Part shown: one piece after another, positions 30,899-43,201 of the stretch
Position numbering within the stretch: the stretch's first letter is position 1
Layout of the letters: every line of letters begins with the position of its first letter
From: Campanula takesimana
Lineage: Eukaryota > Streptophyta > Magnoliopsida > Asterales > Campanulaceae
Reading direction: 5' to 3'
DNA length: 64,000 bases
NCBI GenBank assembly: GCA_026119855.1
Contig: JAOWBW010001821.1
Location: 124,001 to 188,000 of the forward strand
Program-made: the position numbers and the translations under genes
Notes under the pieces: model-generated
The model's input: the letters and a program-made list of their open reading frames with translations, nothing else
What the model was told of the DNA's origin: nothing
Databases searched by the model: none

Positions 30899-31283
30899 AT
30901 GGCTTCCAACAGCAACAACAACAAGGGTGAGAATACTTCCGTGTCCAACGAAAGTCTCTTCAACATAATAAGAGCCATGGGGGAACAAATGGATAGACTT
31001 GTCGAGGATGCCCGCCGCAAGGATGATTTATGGCAAGCCCGTCTTGATCTCGAGAGGAGAATTCATAAGGAAGAAGTGTCCGAACTTAAGGCCTGTTTAC
31101 GGGAGTTCACTGACAACAAGGCAAAGGTCAACGGTAAAGCATGTTCAAGTGGCTCGCCTCTCAAAAGTCACAAAGGTTCTACCAACGACCGTGTCTACAC
31201 TCCCCTCCAAGGTATGACCGTCACCAAGGCCTATGAAGATCTCAAAGCAAAGGGACAAATTTCTCCTCTCCAAGGGTACAAGC
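30899..31283 (+). pseudogene. TN3 gag, N-terminal part
   Basis: Starts at ATG 30899 (ATGGCTTCCAAC), preferred over upstream in-frame codons because it matches the start in TN2 and the ATA-mutated site in TN1. It encodes a charged, heptad-like segment (EQMDRLVEDARRKDDLWQ) and then a PLQGMTVTKAYEDLKAKGQ segment. The copia element interrupts it inside the codons for GYK; the CAAGC duplication restores the register at 39265-39269. No capsid core. Open throughout, so it was intact when hit. Confidence 0.8.
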
Positions 31284-32336
31284 TGTTGGGTTTCCAAGTA
31301 ACATGCGCAGCGGAAAAATAGCAATTAAATTTTTTATGAAACCCAAAGCCATGGATCCGTTCATATGATTAAATCAAATACAACATAATGAATAGAGGAA
31401 AAACTAACCCTTGATGTCTATGAATTCTAGCTTTGATTTTGGTGAAGAACTTGAAGCTTTATCACGGACAAAATTCACGAACTTTGAAGATGATAAAATT
31501 CACCCTCTAGCGGTATCCACACCACGAACGAATATCAAGGAGCTTCTTGCTCTTGGTTGATAGACCAATAATTATGAAACACACTTTCACAATTTAATAA
31601 AGAACTATATGGAATTATTTTGTGAATTATTTTGTTCTTCAATCCAAGATGTCTTGGAACAAAATAATAACTCTCTCAAACTCTTTGGAGGCACACAAAA
31701 CACTAGGGCTAATGGTCTGGCCGAACTTGGCTTTTTATACACAATTAAGACCTATTCCAAACAGTCAACTTGTCTTGTTCAATACTTTCTCGATTCCGAA
31801 TATGTTGATAATTCAAATGCTATTGATCCAATCAATCCATTTGAGTCCGGCCGAACATTTCATCAACATCATTCCTTCGAGGGGCCCAAGCTTGACATCT
31901 CTCCGTGGAGGGACAAATCCATTTAGCTTATTATTCTTCCCAACGGGAATCCGATTATGCCAATCATACCCTTTATAACTACCGTGTTAAGGTAGCGTTT
32001 GAATATGTCAAACACAATGTTCATCAAGTGGAAGACTATAATAACTTCATGTCTAAGGATTCAAATGACATAACTAATATGAGATATAAGTTCGACATAG
32101 ACCATGACATAAATCTCATACAGCGGGTCATGTCCAGTACCTTGTTCCAAACAAATATAACATGATCATCCCATGATCATTTAGCCTTTATACTAGTGCT
32201 TAACAAGTACCAGGGACGGGGATTATTATAAGTAAACATGAACAACAATAATAATCAAAACATCTCTTTATTGATATGAAATAAATGATAACAATTACAA
32301 CGTTTATTAAACGTGCCTAGGGCGCCACTACCAACA
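31284..32336 (-). mobile_element. 3' LTR of the copia element (1053 bp)
   Basis: TGTTGGTAGTGG (minus, from 32336) to AAACCCAACA (31284). Relative to the 5' LTR it lacks 374 bp, with a CAAA match at the deletion junction (about 31752). Confidence 0.93.
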
Positions 32337-32350
32337 ATATCCCACTTGCC
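32337..32350 (-). other. Polypurine tract of the copia element
   Basis: The minus strand reads GGCAAGTGGGATAT directly before the 3' LTR and right after the pol stop codon (32353-32351). Confidence 0.75.
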
Positions 32351-35196
32351 CTAGGCCCAATCTCCCATGTATCTAATACCCATGGACCTAACATGACCAT
32401 CATGTTTAGCTTGTGGAATTCCCTTTGTTAGCGGGTCCGCAACATTGTCATCAGTAGGTACTCTGCATATATTTACGTCTCCCCTATCAACGATCTCTCG
32501 AATGTTATGAAAACGTCTAAGTATGTGTTTGGATTTCTGATGTGCTCTTGGTTCCTTTGCTTGAGCAATAGCACCATTATTATCGCAATAAAGGTCTATT
32601 GGATTAGAAATACTAGGAACCACTTCAAGTTCAGTTATGAACTTCTTAATCCAAACAGCTTCTTTTGCAGCATCCGATGCGGCAATATACTCAGCTTCTG
32701 TTGTAGAATCAGCGGTTGTACTTTGCTTGGAACTCTTCCAGCTTACAGCTCCACCATTTAACATAAACACAAAACCCGATTGCGATCGGCTATCATCTTT
32801 GTCGGTTTGGAAGCTTGCATCCGTGTAAGAATTTACAACCAGATCATCTTCCATTCCTCCATAGACCAAAAACGAGTCTTTAGTTCTTCTCAAGTACTTA
32901 AGAATCGCTTTTACAGCTATCCAGTGATTTTCGCCAGGGTCGGATTGGTATCTACTTGTCATGCTCAAAGCATAAGATACATCCGGCCTAGTACAAATCG
33001 TGGCATACATGATGGACCCAATTGCCGAAGCATATGGAACATCATTCATTTTCTCACGCTCATTGTTTGTCTTAGGACATTGAGTCTTACTTAGAGAAAC
33101 TCCATGTAACACGGGCAAGGTGCCTCTCTTGGAATTTTCCATACGGAATCTTCTAATGACCTTGTCAATGTATGTACTTTGGCTTAAACCAAGTAGCCTC
33201 CTTGATCTATCTCTATAGATCTTAATGCCAAGTATATATGCGGCTTCACCCATATCTTTCATTGTGAAGCATTTTCCTAACCAAGTCTTTACGGACTGAA
33301 GTGTAGGAACATCATTTCCAATGAGTAATATGTCATCCACGTATAAAATAAGGAATAGCACTATGCTCCCACTAATTTTCTTGTATACACAAGGCTCATC
33401 TTCATTCTTGATGAAACCAAACTCTTTGACCGATTCATCAAAACGGAGATTCCAACTCCTAGAAGCTTGGTTCAATCCATAGATGGATCTCTGCAATTTG
33501 CATACTTTAAAATCTTGTTCAAAACCTTCTGGTTGTGTCATATACACATCCTCTTGGAGTTTTCCATTTAGGAAAGCGGTTTTGACGTCCATTTGCCATA
33601 TTTCATAGTCATGATATGCGGCAATGGCAAGCAAAATTCTTATAGACTTGATCATTGCTACGGGTGAAAAGGTTTCATCATAGTTAATACCATGAACTTG
33701 CCTATAACCCTTCGCTACAAGTCTAGCTTTGTAAGTATGCACCTTCCCATCCATGTCAGTCTTTTTCTTGAAGACCCATTTGCATCCTATGGTTTGTACA
33801 CCTTCGGGCGCATCAATCAAATTCCAAACCTGATTGTCTTGCATGGATTGTAATTCGGATTCCATGGCTCCAAGCCACTTGTCCGAATCAGGAGAAGACA
33901 TCGCCTCTTGGTAGGTTGACGGTTTATCATTCTCAATGATTTCTAACTCATTACTATCCGTTACGAGAAATCCATATCTCTCGGGCTCGGATCGTAACCT
34001 ACTAGATCTGCGAGTTGCTTGTGTATTTTGAACAGGTTCCACAACTCCTTGTGGTTCTTGTTCTTGTTCCACTATTGGTTCAATGTTATTTTCTGGGTCT
34101 CGAATTTCTTCAAGATTCATTTTACTCCCACTGATTTCTTTGGAGAGAAACTCTTTCTCTAGAAAGACACCAGTTCGGGCAACAAACACTTTGTTGTCCT
34201 CACGGTTGTAAAAGTAATATCCTCTAGTTTCCTTTGGATATCCCACGAAAATACATTTGTCAGATTTGTGTGCAAGTTTGTCAGAGAAAAGTCTTTTGAC
34301 AAAAGCTTCGCAACCCCAAATCTTCATGAAAGATAAACAAGTTTTCTTTCCGCTCCACATCTCATATGGAGTCTTTTGAACCGATTTAGTTGGAACACGA
34401 TTTAGTGTGAAAGCAGCGGTTTCTAGAGCGTAACCCCAAAAGGATATTGGAAGATCAACTTGACTCATCATTGATCGAACCATGTCTAACAAAGTCCGAT
34501 TTCTCCTCTCGGATACACCATTCCATTGTGGTGTTCCGGGTGGAGTCAATTGTGAAACTATTCCACAATTCTTTAGATGATCATCAAATTCTTGGCTTAA
34601 GTATTCTCCACCACGATCTGATTGAAGTGCCTTAATACTTTTGCCAAGTTGTTTTTCTACTTCATTTTGAAATATTCTAAATATCTCAAATGCTTCACTT
34701 TTATGTTTCATTAGGTAAACATACCCAAATCTGCTATAATCATCCGTGAAGGTTATGAAGTATTGAAATCCTCCCCTAGCATTGCTACTTAATGGTCCGC
34801 ATACATCGGAATGTATCAACCCCAATAAGTCGCTTGCCCTTTCACCCAACTTGGTAAAAGGTGTCTTAGTCATTTTTCCAAGAAGACACGACTCGCAAGT
34901 ATCATATGACTCGAGGTCACATGAACCTAAAAGTCCGTCCCCATGGAGTTTTGAGATACGCTTGTCATTAATATGACCAAGACGGCAATGCCATAAATAG
35001 GTATGATTTACATCATTAGGTTTCGATTTCTCATTTACATGATAGACATTGTCATTACTTTCATTCTTGACATCCAAGATATAAAGGCCATTAAATGAAT
35101 TAGCAATACCATAAAGCACATCATTTAAATAAATTGAAAATTTCTTATTCTCAATAAGAAACTTAAAACCTTCATTATCCAAACAAAAATTGAAAT
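32351..35196 (-). CDS. Copia pol: integrase, reverse transcriptase, RNase H
   Basis: A single frame of 943 codons from 35182 to 32351. Integrase: HHCC zinc site (HCRLGHINDKR, CESCLLGK), then DVCGPL with the first Asp, SDRGGEY with the second and WNGVSERRNRTLLDM with the Glu. The variable linker is followed by RT: KARLVAKGYRQVHGINYDET, MDVKTAFLNGKLQEDVYM and the active site LYVDDILLIGND with both Asp. RNase H follows (YTDASFQTDKDD, STTEAEYIAAS, LYCDNNGAI, KHILRRFHNIRE), ending at 32351. By family it would make cDNA in cytoplasmic particles and integrate it in the nucleus. Upstream, the frame is separated from protease by a 1-bp shift in a T run (35190-35200), so it is not translated from gag as it stands. 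Confidence 0.92.
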
Positions 35197-36308
35197 AATA
35201 TTTCTACTTAAATCCGGAACATAATAACAATTGTTCAAAACAAGAATTAATCCGGAAGGTAAAGTGACTTCATAAGTCCCTACGGCTAATGCAGCAACTC
35301 TTGCTCCATTCCCCACGCGTAGGTCTACTTCACCCTCTTTAAGTAGTATCCTATTCTTTAGACCCTGCACATTTAAACAAATGTGAGAACCACATCCGGT
35401 ATCCAATACCCAAGAATCAGTGGTAGAAAGGAGAATATCTATCATATAGATACCTTAAGTCGACGCAGCCTTGCTGCCCTTCTTCTTCTTTTGCTCTTCC
35501 AAGAAAGCCTTGCAATTACGTTTCCAATGACCAATTTCTTGACAATGGAAACATATTGCATCCTTTTGTAAATCGGGTTTTGCCTCAAAAGCCTTGGCAA
35601 CACTTGCCTTGCTTATTTTGGGTTTGACAACTTTCTTACCCTTTCCTTTGGCACTAGCCTTCTTCCCATCATGAACTAAGAGCACGGAGAACCTTTCTCC
35701 GCAATCTTCATCTCTGCAGTTTTAAGCATCCCATGCAACTCGGAGAGATTCTTATCCATTCCATGCATGTTATAATTCATCACAAACTGATTATAACTTT
35801 TAGGCAATGAATTAAGAATGAGATCCGTGGCTAGCTCCAATGGGATTGGATAGCCAAGTTTCTCAAGGTGCTCTACATAACCTTTCATTTTCAGCATGTG
35901 AGGACTCACTTGTTGCCCTTCATTCGTTTTGCAAGTAGTGAATGCAACAATGGTCTTGTACCTCTCTTGCCTAGCTTGTTCTTGAAACATGGCTCTTAAC
36001 TCCACGCCTATCTCATAGGCTTCCAAATGTTCCAAACTTTGTTGGAGTTTTGAGCACATAGTAGCAAGCATGAGACAACTTACATCTCTAGAATCATTAC
36101 GATGTTTCTTGTAACTATCTCTTTCTGCTCTAGGGGCAGTAGGTTCTGGTTCAGCAGGAAGAGGCCCATCGAGAATGTACAACTTATCTTCTTCCCTTAG
36201 AACAATTCTTAGGCTACGGATCCAATCCATAAAGTTTGTACCATTCTCTTGGAGCTTATCCTTCTCAAGGATCGATCGCAACGAAATTGATTGAGTGATA
36301 GTAGTCAT
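35197..36308 (-). pseudogene. Copia gag and protease, frame-broken
   Basis: Starts at ATG 36308, the first ATG after the leader, giving MTTITQSISLRSILEKDKLQ and NFMDWIRSLRIVLREEDK, a copia gag N-terminus. The frame breaks near 35685 by a 1-bp change; the next frame carries a lysine-rich stretch and a zinc knuckle, CFHCQEIGHWKRNC (CX2CX4HX4C). A TAA at 35457-35455, where a Ser codon would fit, then precedes the protease (SWVLDTGCGSH, catalytic Asp). Protease continues to the T run near 35195. Gag packages RNA; the protease matures the polyprotein. Confidence 0.85.
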
Positions 36309-37823
36309 TATCTACAAATATGCAAAATTTCTAAAATTTAATAAGTACCGGTTTTCATTAAAGAAATAAACAATGTATTTTTCAAACAAAATACTCCCAC
36401 TAAATTATATAACCTTCATATACATCCAATGTATAATATAATTTAATTGGGCTAAGATCCAACTTTAATTTAACTTTTGAGTCCACGGAGGCGGACCGCT
36501 CAAAACTAAATTAATTAGGTAGACAATCATGTCCATCATATCCCATATGATTCTTAGATCATTTCATGAGATTCTTTGAGAAATCCAATTTTTCAAGCAT
36601 GTTTAATCTCATCTTTTGTCTAGGCCCAAAACTGTTTTGACGCCTAATTAAGTCCAACCATTTTAAACGTATAGGAACCATTCAATTTAATGCACCTTGC
36701 GGAGGCAAGCCCACATTAAATTAATGAACCTCATCTTGCTCATACATGAATAAAATTAATGCACCTCGCGGAGGCGAACCCACATCAAGATTATACATGT
36801 ATAAACAAGTGTTTTAATCATGGCATGGCAATGAAGGACTTAAAACTTTCTTTCAAGGTTCATCACATATAGCATATAACACATTTATGAGCACATAATA
36901 TAAACATGTTACACATCAAGTTTAGCCACTAAATTAATCTCCATTAATTTAAGCATGATATTTATGTGTCATTAGTTTCTCTATAATTATGAGGATGAGA
37001 CTATTTCAACTTCGGTTATTATCTCCAAATCAAGACAACAAGAAGTGCGGTCGAACTAAGCCATTAGGCAACCACAATCCCGCACTAATTCAAGAAACCA
37101 AGAAAGTAGTCCATGTGGCCGAAACAAAGCAATAGATGGTCTCGAGGAACGTAGGCCAATTGCATCCACAATTCCACATGGATCTCCAAACTTTGAATCA
37201 AGAACTTTGTTTCTCAATTTTTGCAATTATGGACTCTTCATAATTCTAACTTCGTTTTATCTTTGAAACTTTGATTGTGATCAATTTTGGGAAACACAAT
37301 CTCGATGAACGCAGATTAGCCATCCAAAACCTTAACCAATCTAGGAATCACTAGACTAAAACAAATAGGAAAATCAAACCCCAAAATCCACACACAAACC
37401 AACTACCCAAAACCCATTCCAGATAAGCAAGTCTGGACTGCTTCTGTTACTGGTTTTGTTGAATTTATCGAAAATTCCATATTCAGATTTTAACCAAAAT
37501 CAGAACAGATTCTGACGAGCGAGCGCCCGCCTGGTAGGTCAGAATGGTACAGAATTTTAAAGTTCGAAAATTTTGTCTCAAAATTATTTTTCCCCGATTA
37601 TTAAAACTTTGATTTGATCAAAAATTAATAATCGAAATAATTCAGAATCCACCATAATTTTTATTACGATTGAATCGTGCGATTAAAGTTGCAAAACAAT
37701 AAACCACATAAAATCACAAAACACATAAGCATCATATATTTCAATATTCATATCATGCTAGGCACATAAACAATTTATATACACATAACATGATCCAAGT
37801 ATTGAATTAATCAACATGAACGG
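36309..37823 (-). other. Leader of the copia element
   Basis: 1.5 kb of AT-rich leader without supported ORFs. Two near-identical 28-bp pieces containing GCGGAGGC lie at about 36696-36725 and 36751-36787, a related CGGAGGCGGACC at 36485, and a GC-rich GAGCGAGCGCCCGCCTGG patch at 37519. Confidence 0.7.
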
Positions 37824-37824
37824 G

Positions 37825-37836
37825 GCTCTGATACCA
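37825..37836 (-). other. Primer-binding site of the copia element
   Basis: TGGTATCAGAGC on the minus strand, the standard complement of initiator tRNA-Met, one base from the LTR. Confidence 0.95.
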
Positions 37837-37837
37837 C

Positions 37838-39264
37838 TGTTGGGTTTCCAAGTAACATGCGCAGCGGAAAAATAGCAATTAAATTTTTTATGAAACCCAA
37901 AGCCATGGATCCGTTCATATGATTAAATCAAATACAACATAATGAGTAGAGGAAAAACTAACCCTTGATGTCTATGAATTCTAGCTTTGATTTTGGTGAA
38001 GAACTTGAAGCTTTATCACGGACAAAATTCACGAACTTTGAAGATGATAAAATTCACCCTCTAGCGGTATCCACACCACGAACGAATATCAAGGAGCTTC
38101 TTGATCTTGGTTGCTAGACCAATAATTATGAAACACACTTTCACAATTTAATAAATAACTATATGGAATTATTTTGTGAATTATTTTGTTCTTCAATCCA
38201 AGATGTCTTGGAACAAAATAATAACTCTCTCAAACTCTTTGGAGGCACACAAAACACTAGGGCTAATGGTCTGGCCGAACTTGGATTTTTATACACAATT
38301 AAGACCTATTCCAAATAGGAACCTTGTGCCAAAAACCTTCCCAAATCGAATTAGGAAATTTTCTGCCGCCAGACCAAGCGCCCGCCTGGTCCAGACCGAG
38401 CGCCCGCTCGCTGTCCAGAAAACCCATAATTTTCCAAAAATTCCTTTGAGGTCCTTCGACCCTAAATTCCAATACAGTCCTTTTATTTAAGATTCGTTCT
38501 ATTGTGTGTGACCCTCTAGGATTATACTAAGTTGGCAATGGGCTCAAACATGAAACCATAAGATATGATTAGGTTCTAGCAAACCGTCATACCTACCAAA
38601 ATAGTATAACTAGATACAAGTTCGCATTCCTTTAGAATATGTCACAATCCTTTTGTCCACGATGTCATTGAACACAAGTCATGGTCAAACAGTCAACTTG
38701 TCTTGTTCAATACTTTCTCGATTCCGAATATGTTGATAATTCAAATGCTATTGATCCAATCAATCCATTTGAGTCCGGCCGAACATTTCATCAACATCAT
38801 TCCTTCGAGGGGCCCAAGCTTGACATCTCTCCGTGGAGGGACAAATCCATTTAGCTTATTATTCTTCCCAACGGGAATCCGATTATGCCAATCATACCCT
38901 TTATAACTACCGTGTTAAGGTAGCGTTTGAATATGTCAAACACAATGTTCATCAAGTGGAAGACTATAATAACTTCATGTCTAAGGATTCAAATGACATA
39001 ACTAATATGAGATATAAGTTCGACATAGACCATGACATAAATCTCATACAGCAGGTCATGTCCAGTACCTTGTTCCAGACAAATCTAACATGATCATCCC
39101 ATGATCATTTTGCCTTTATACTAGTGCTTAACAAGTACCAGGGACGGGGATTATTATAAGTAAACATGAACAACAATAATAATCAAAACATATCTTTATT
39201 GATATGAAATAAATGATAACAATTACAACGTTTATTAAACGTGCCTAGGGCACCACTACCAACA
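37838..39264 (-). mobile_element. 5' LTR of the copia element (1427 bp)
   Basis: TGTTGGTAGTGG (minus, from 39264) to AAACCCAACA (37838). It holds a TATAAAAA box (38286-38293) and a 374-bp segment (38316-38689) with AGCGCCCGCC repeats that the 3' LTR lacks. Confidence 0.94.
38286..38293 (-). promoter_or_regulatory. TATA box of the copia LTR
   Basis: The minus strand reads GTGTATAAAAATCC; a likely core promoter. Confidence 0.5.
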
Positions 39265-39472
39265 CAAGCAACCACAACCATTGCGTCGCAACCATGCCCA
39301 CCACAAGTGGTGTGACTATCACCTATGCAGCGGTCACCTCACCGAGGATTGCTTCTCCATCCGCAACATCATCCAAGAATTGATTGACAATGGTGAGTTT
39401 ACCGTGGTTGAAGAACAACAGTTAGAGAGTGAGAACATGCAAGAACTCATCAAGGAAGGGGCTCAGATTTGA
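39265..39472 (+). pseudogene. TN3 gag, C-terminal part
   Basis: Continues gag after the copia insertion in the same frame. It encodes HAHHKWCDYHLC followed by H and C spaced as in TN1, then IIQELIDNGEF and KEGAQI before the TGA. The Cys/His block probably contacts RNA. TN3 has an extra short acidic piece (EEQQLESENM) that TN1 lacks. No capsid core lies between this and the N-terminal part. Confidence 0.78.
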
Positions 39473-39901
39473 AATAGGGTCTCAACAAGAGATCATGCCG
39501 CAAGGAAGGCTACAACGACAATGGGGACTACAGCAACAATCTCCATTTCTCTTTCTCTACCTAGTAATAGGAATTAAAAAAAAAAGAGTCAAAGTCCTCT
39601 TAAGTGTGCATCAATGTTTTCTCTCGTCCTATGTTAAATGTTCGAGTCCATTGAGTCATCAAATAAAATTCGTTCTTGTCCTCATACACTCTTCCAAGTT
39701 GTTCAATTAATTCTTGGCAAAATGATGAAAAAATGTCTAAACAAGTTTTGGAATGAAGGCCATCGCTTGAACGCCTAGGGGCTAAACATCAACGACGGCA
39801 TCAACAACGAAGACATCAACAACGACGAAATCAAGACAAAGAAAGGTGTAGCAACGATCATGAAGCAAAGTTTTTAAAAGGGGATAAAAAAAAAAGGCTC
39901 G

Positions 39902-39929
39902 CTAGGTTGAAATCCTCAAATCAACCTAG
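39902..39929 (+). other. CTAG-stem hairpin (TN3)
   Basis: CTAGGTTGA (39902-39910) pairs perfectly with TCAACCTAG (39921-39929) over a 10-base loop. Confidence 0.65.
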
Positions 39930-39944
39930 GCAAAAGTTAGAGCA

Positions 39945-39945
<1 letters not shown>

Positions 39946-39977
<32 letters not shown>
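39946..39977. repeat. Poly-A run (32 bp)
   Basis: An A run beside the CTAG-stem hairpin; an expansion of a site that is a shorter T run in TN1. Confidence 0.95.
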
Positions 39978-39981
<4 letters not shown>

Positions 39982-40104
39982 CCCTCATTCATAGAAGTTC
40001 ATATCAAGGATCAACATCATTCCACCAACGAAGGACGAAGCGACAACAACAATCATCACGACGAAGCAAAAATTCCATCACGATGAATGGAGAATCCACA
40101 AGAA

Positions 40105-40141
40105 CTACGGTGACCTGAGCCTCTACACTGGAGGAACGTAG
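40105..40141 (+). other. CTACG/CGTAG module (TN3, proximal)
   Basis: GAACTACG (CTACG 40105-40109) to CGTAGGC (CGTAG 40137-40141), with GTGACCTGAG inside and ACCTTCGGGTCCGGTC after it. Confidence 0.7.
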
Positions 40142-42752
40142 GCAACCTTCGGGTCCGGTCTCATGCAAGAAAGACGATATGTTTTGCCCTAGCGCGTTAT
40201 GGTGATCATCCTTCCTCTCGAACTTATCATGACATCTTTGTACGATTCATTTGCCAATGAATTAATCACCTCAAGATTGAACAACTTTCTTAGATTTGGA
40301 ATCGCTTTCACGTTCCTTGTCGAGTCTAGGGGTTTCTCTTCTTTTTGCGATACTCCCAGTTTCTTGCAATCAAACTGGGGCTTTCTTTCTCTTCTCTCTT
40401 AATGACTTACTTGCATTCGTGAGTCATTCAAAAAAATATACATACATGAAGTCAATACTAGGGACACTTCCCTAGTCGAGTCAATGTCACTCATCTTTAG
40501 TGACAAGAGGTCTTCACCGCAAAATCACATGTCTTATCTCCTCAGCCAGAGTCAATGCACACTTCCTCATTAATCGAGTAAAAAAAAAAGAAGACGCAAA
40601 AGAGATGCCCGCTAGATTGAAAACCCGAAAGGGCGGTCTAGGCAAAAAACAGGGTGCGTCATAAAAAAAAATGAGAGAGTGAGAGAGAGAAGGGAAAGAG
40701 AAATGGAGATCTCCGGCCTCTAAGGAAGACAACTGCACAAGCTCTACATTGGATCTCCTCAACAAATCAATTCCCCACCGAGTCAACTTTGGGATTGCAA
40801 AAGGCTCGTCAAGATATGGCACCATCAAAGGTTGTCTTGGGTTATCGGCATCATTCTCCAGCAGTGTGCATTTTTGGGTTCATGAAAAGAAGTCCCGTGG
40901 TAACCAAGACCCATCTGAGAACGAGCCCATCATAAAAGGGCACGAGGTTGCACAAATAATCCCTAGCTAGTCAATTGGCTTGGGCAGCAAATAGCAACAA
41001 CATGTGTCTCAGTTTTCAAAGCTTCTGCAAGTATGTGCTTCTAAAGTACGCCGAAAGGCTCCCGAGAAATGGAGTAGCTCTTGCCATGTCCTCTCATGTT
41101 TGTTCCTTCGCACGAGGATGAGTCACTCTTGCTTTTCTCAACAAATGGTGATGCCCTAGGGGTTATGTGACTCAAGAACAAGGGCTTCTTTTGCTTCGTT
41201 TGACAATCAATAAGCCCTAGGGGCTATGCTCGAGAAAGATGTGTGAGACTATCCTCAAAGTCTCTCAAAAGGGATGTCAAAAAGCCCTCTTGTCATGTGT
41301 GCCCGTACTCGTTCCCCCAATCAAGGATGGACCTTTCTCGCAATCAATGATGGCACTCTAGGGGCTACGGTCAAGTCTTAAAGGCTCCCTCGGCAAGAAT
41401 CAATTCACTTCAATGTCCCCAGCAACATTTGAAGCTTTATACCGAAAGGTCTCAAGGGGCTTCGCAATCTACAATCTTTTGGGCTACGGCATTACAGTGA
41501 TACAAGCAAAGGGAAATATTGGGGCTTCGCAATTAACAAGCTTTTGGGCAGTGGTACCCGAGCAATGCAATTTGGGAGTAGTCTTATGGCTCCATGAAAG
41601 GGATCAAACTTCAATGGTCCCTCAACACTTTTAGTTAAAAGGCCTCTTGGTTTTAAATAAAGGCTCCGATGATATGAATGAATTTGATGATTCTTTTTAG
41701 AACTCACAGCGAGATTCTGAAGGAAGTCTTAGAGAAAAGGGAAAATATTCAATATGCTAGACTCACCCGGCTGAGTTATAGCGGGCAATGCCAATATGTT
41801 AACTCTATAAGCAGAGTTACGACCAATCCCAATGTTTCTGCAATACAACACCCCCTACTCCAAGATCAAAATCACAGGCTGCATCCGAAGATCCGCTGTC
41901 GGTTCAACTCAAGAAGACTCGAGCAAACATACCGTTCGAGACTTTATCACACCAATACCTTATCATCTGCAACAACATCACCATCTCCCACGAGACGTCT
42001 CCCGAAGACCGTACTACATTTTCAACATGGACCTTCCGCCATTTAGGTATCAACCACACAAAGGGCCATCCATCTCCAAGTAAGAGAAAGAAGGAGATCA
42101 CCTTCAAGAGTTCTTCCCAACAGCGCCATCCGCTCCCAACATAATGCTAAGCCGATTCCAAGAAAATTGAGGCTTCACACCGAAAGGTCTTCACATCCCG
42201 CCGTCTAAAAGCTCGCAAACAACAAGCCCACGACACTTGGGGCTTACTAATCTCTCGAAGCTTGGTATCAATGATCTTCTCTTGGAGCTTGCTCACGTCA
42301 ACAGGAAAAGGCGATTTATTTGAAAAAGTCAAGAGTCGATTCATCTTGGAGCTATGCAAGTCTCTCATAGTTTGGCATCAAAGGCATTCTAGGGGCTTTA
42401 CAATCAGCAACCCCTTATCTCGGCATCGAATGTCTTTTGGAGCCCCATAACTGACACATCTCTTGGGGCTAGAAATCACTTTTCGTTGGACACAACGGCA
42501 ACGACGACATAATTCAAGCAAGGCAGCCGGACTTCGATTGAACATGACTTGGTCTTGGGTTGGCTTTACAAACACATAATGGTTTAAATGGTTCACCCAC
42601 GAACTAAAAAAAAATCTTTTTCTCACGTGTGTGCATATTCTTTTCTTTCTAATTAAAAAAAAAAACATTTTATTTTCTTTTTTCAAAATTATGTGTTTCC
42701 TTTTTTGCTTTGCTCCTAGCGTTCTCCCATAGCATTCTCCATCATCCTTGAA

Positions 42753-42787
42753 CTACGCAGGTCTGATTCCTTTCAAGGGATACGTAG
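42753..42787 (+). other. CTACG/CGTAG module (TN3, distal)
   Basis: CTACG 42753-42757 and CGTAG 42783-42787, with TTGAA before and GCAGCCTTTTGG after, matching TN2 16892-16926. Confidence 0.7.
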
Positions 42788-43201
42788 GCAGCCTTTTGGC
42801 ACGACCAACCCACCATCCAGAATACCATCTCGCTGACACTCCTTCAAAGGCAAGAACAATTCATCACCATCAACATCATCATTCTCCATCCAAAGCATGG
42901 ACATTCTTCATCAAAAGCATCAACATCCTTCAGCAATCCATCCCCAATCAAGCGGCAATGGTAAGTGAAGGTATGCCATCATTCATCTCAAGCAATCTAC
43001 GTTTTCAAAATCACTTCACACATAGAATCACTTTACTTCTCTCTCATATAAACTGCTTTCAAATCACATCACACCACAAGCACAATTTCCCTCATAACTG
43101 CCATTTCACATCCCATACATGTCACAAGCACATATACCTGCAAAGCACACACTTAACAGGTACCACCACAAGGTCAACAGCATCTACAACTCAAGGCACT
43201 T

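Larger units (their letters stand above)
31284..39264 (-). mobile_element. Ty1/copia element inserted in TN3 gag
   Basis: Minus-strand order: 5' LTR (39264-37838), tRNA-Met primer site (37836-37825), leader, gag, protease, integrase, RT, RNase H, polypurine tract and 3' LTR (32336-31284). The duplication CAAGC lies at 31279-31283 and 39265-39269. LTRs are near identical where they align, suggesting a fairly recent insertion. The polyprotein has two frameshifts and one nonsense codon but otherwise complete domains. I do not assign a copia lineage with certainty. Confidence 0.95.
28377..43201 (+). mobile_element. TN3: gag-only Tat/Ogre-like element, plus strand, interrupted and 3' cut
   Basis: Order: 5' LTR (28377-29647), primer site (29649-29666), leader, gag start (30899-31283), copia insertion (31284-39264), gag end (39270-39472), non-coding region to 43201, where a Sirevirus-like LTR starts. 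It lies in the TN5 LTR; the left flank is GATTG. The 3' array and 3' LTR seen in TN2 should be beyond the Sirevirus, outside the window. It is the closest relative of TN1. Confidence 0.88.
39473..43201 (+). other. TN3 long 3' non-coding region
   Basis: 3.7 kb after gag, collinear with inverted TN1 and TN2. It contains two CTACG/CGTAG modules, CTAG-stem hairpins (39902-39929 and near 40610-40640), many GGGGCTA/GGGGCTT pieces and poly-A (39946-39977). It ends where the TN2 array would start, exactly at the Sirevirus LTR. No gene supported. Confidence 0.7.

Noticed and set aside
32507..33094. Plus-strand frames opposite copia RT and RNase H
   Set aside because: Shadows of the well-supported minus-strand pol.
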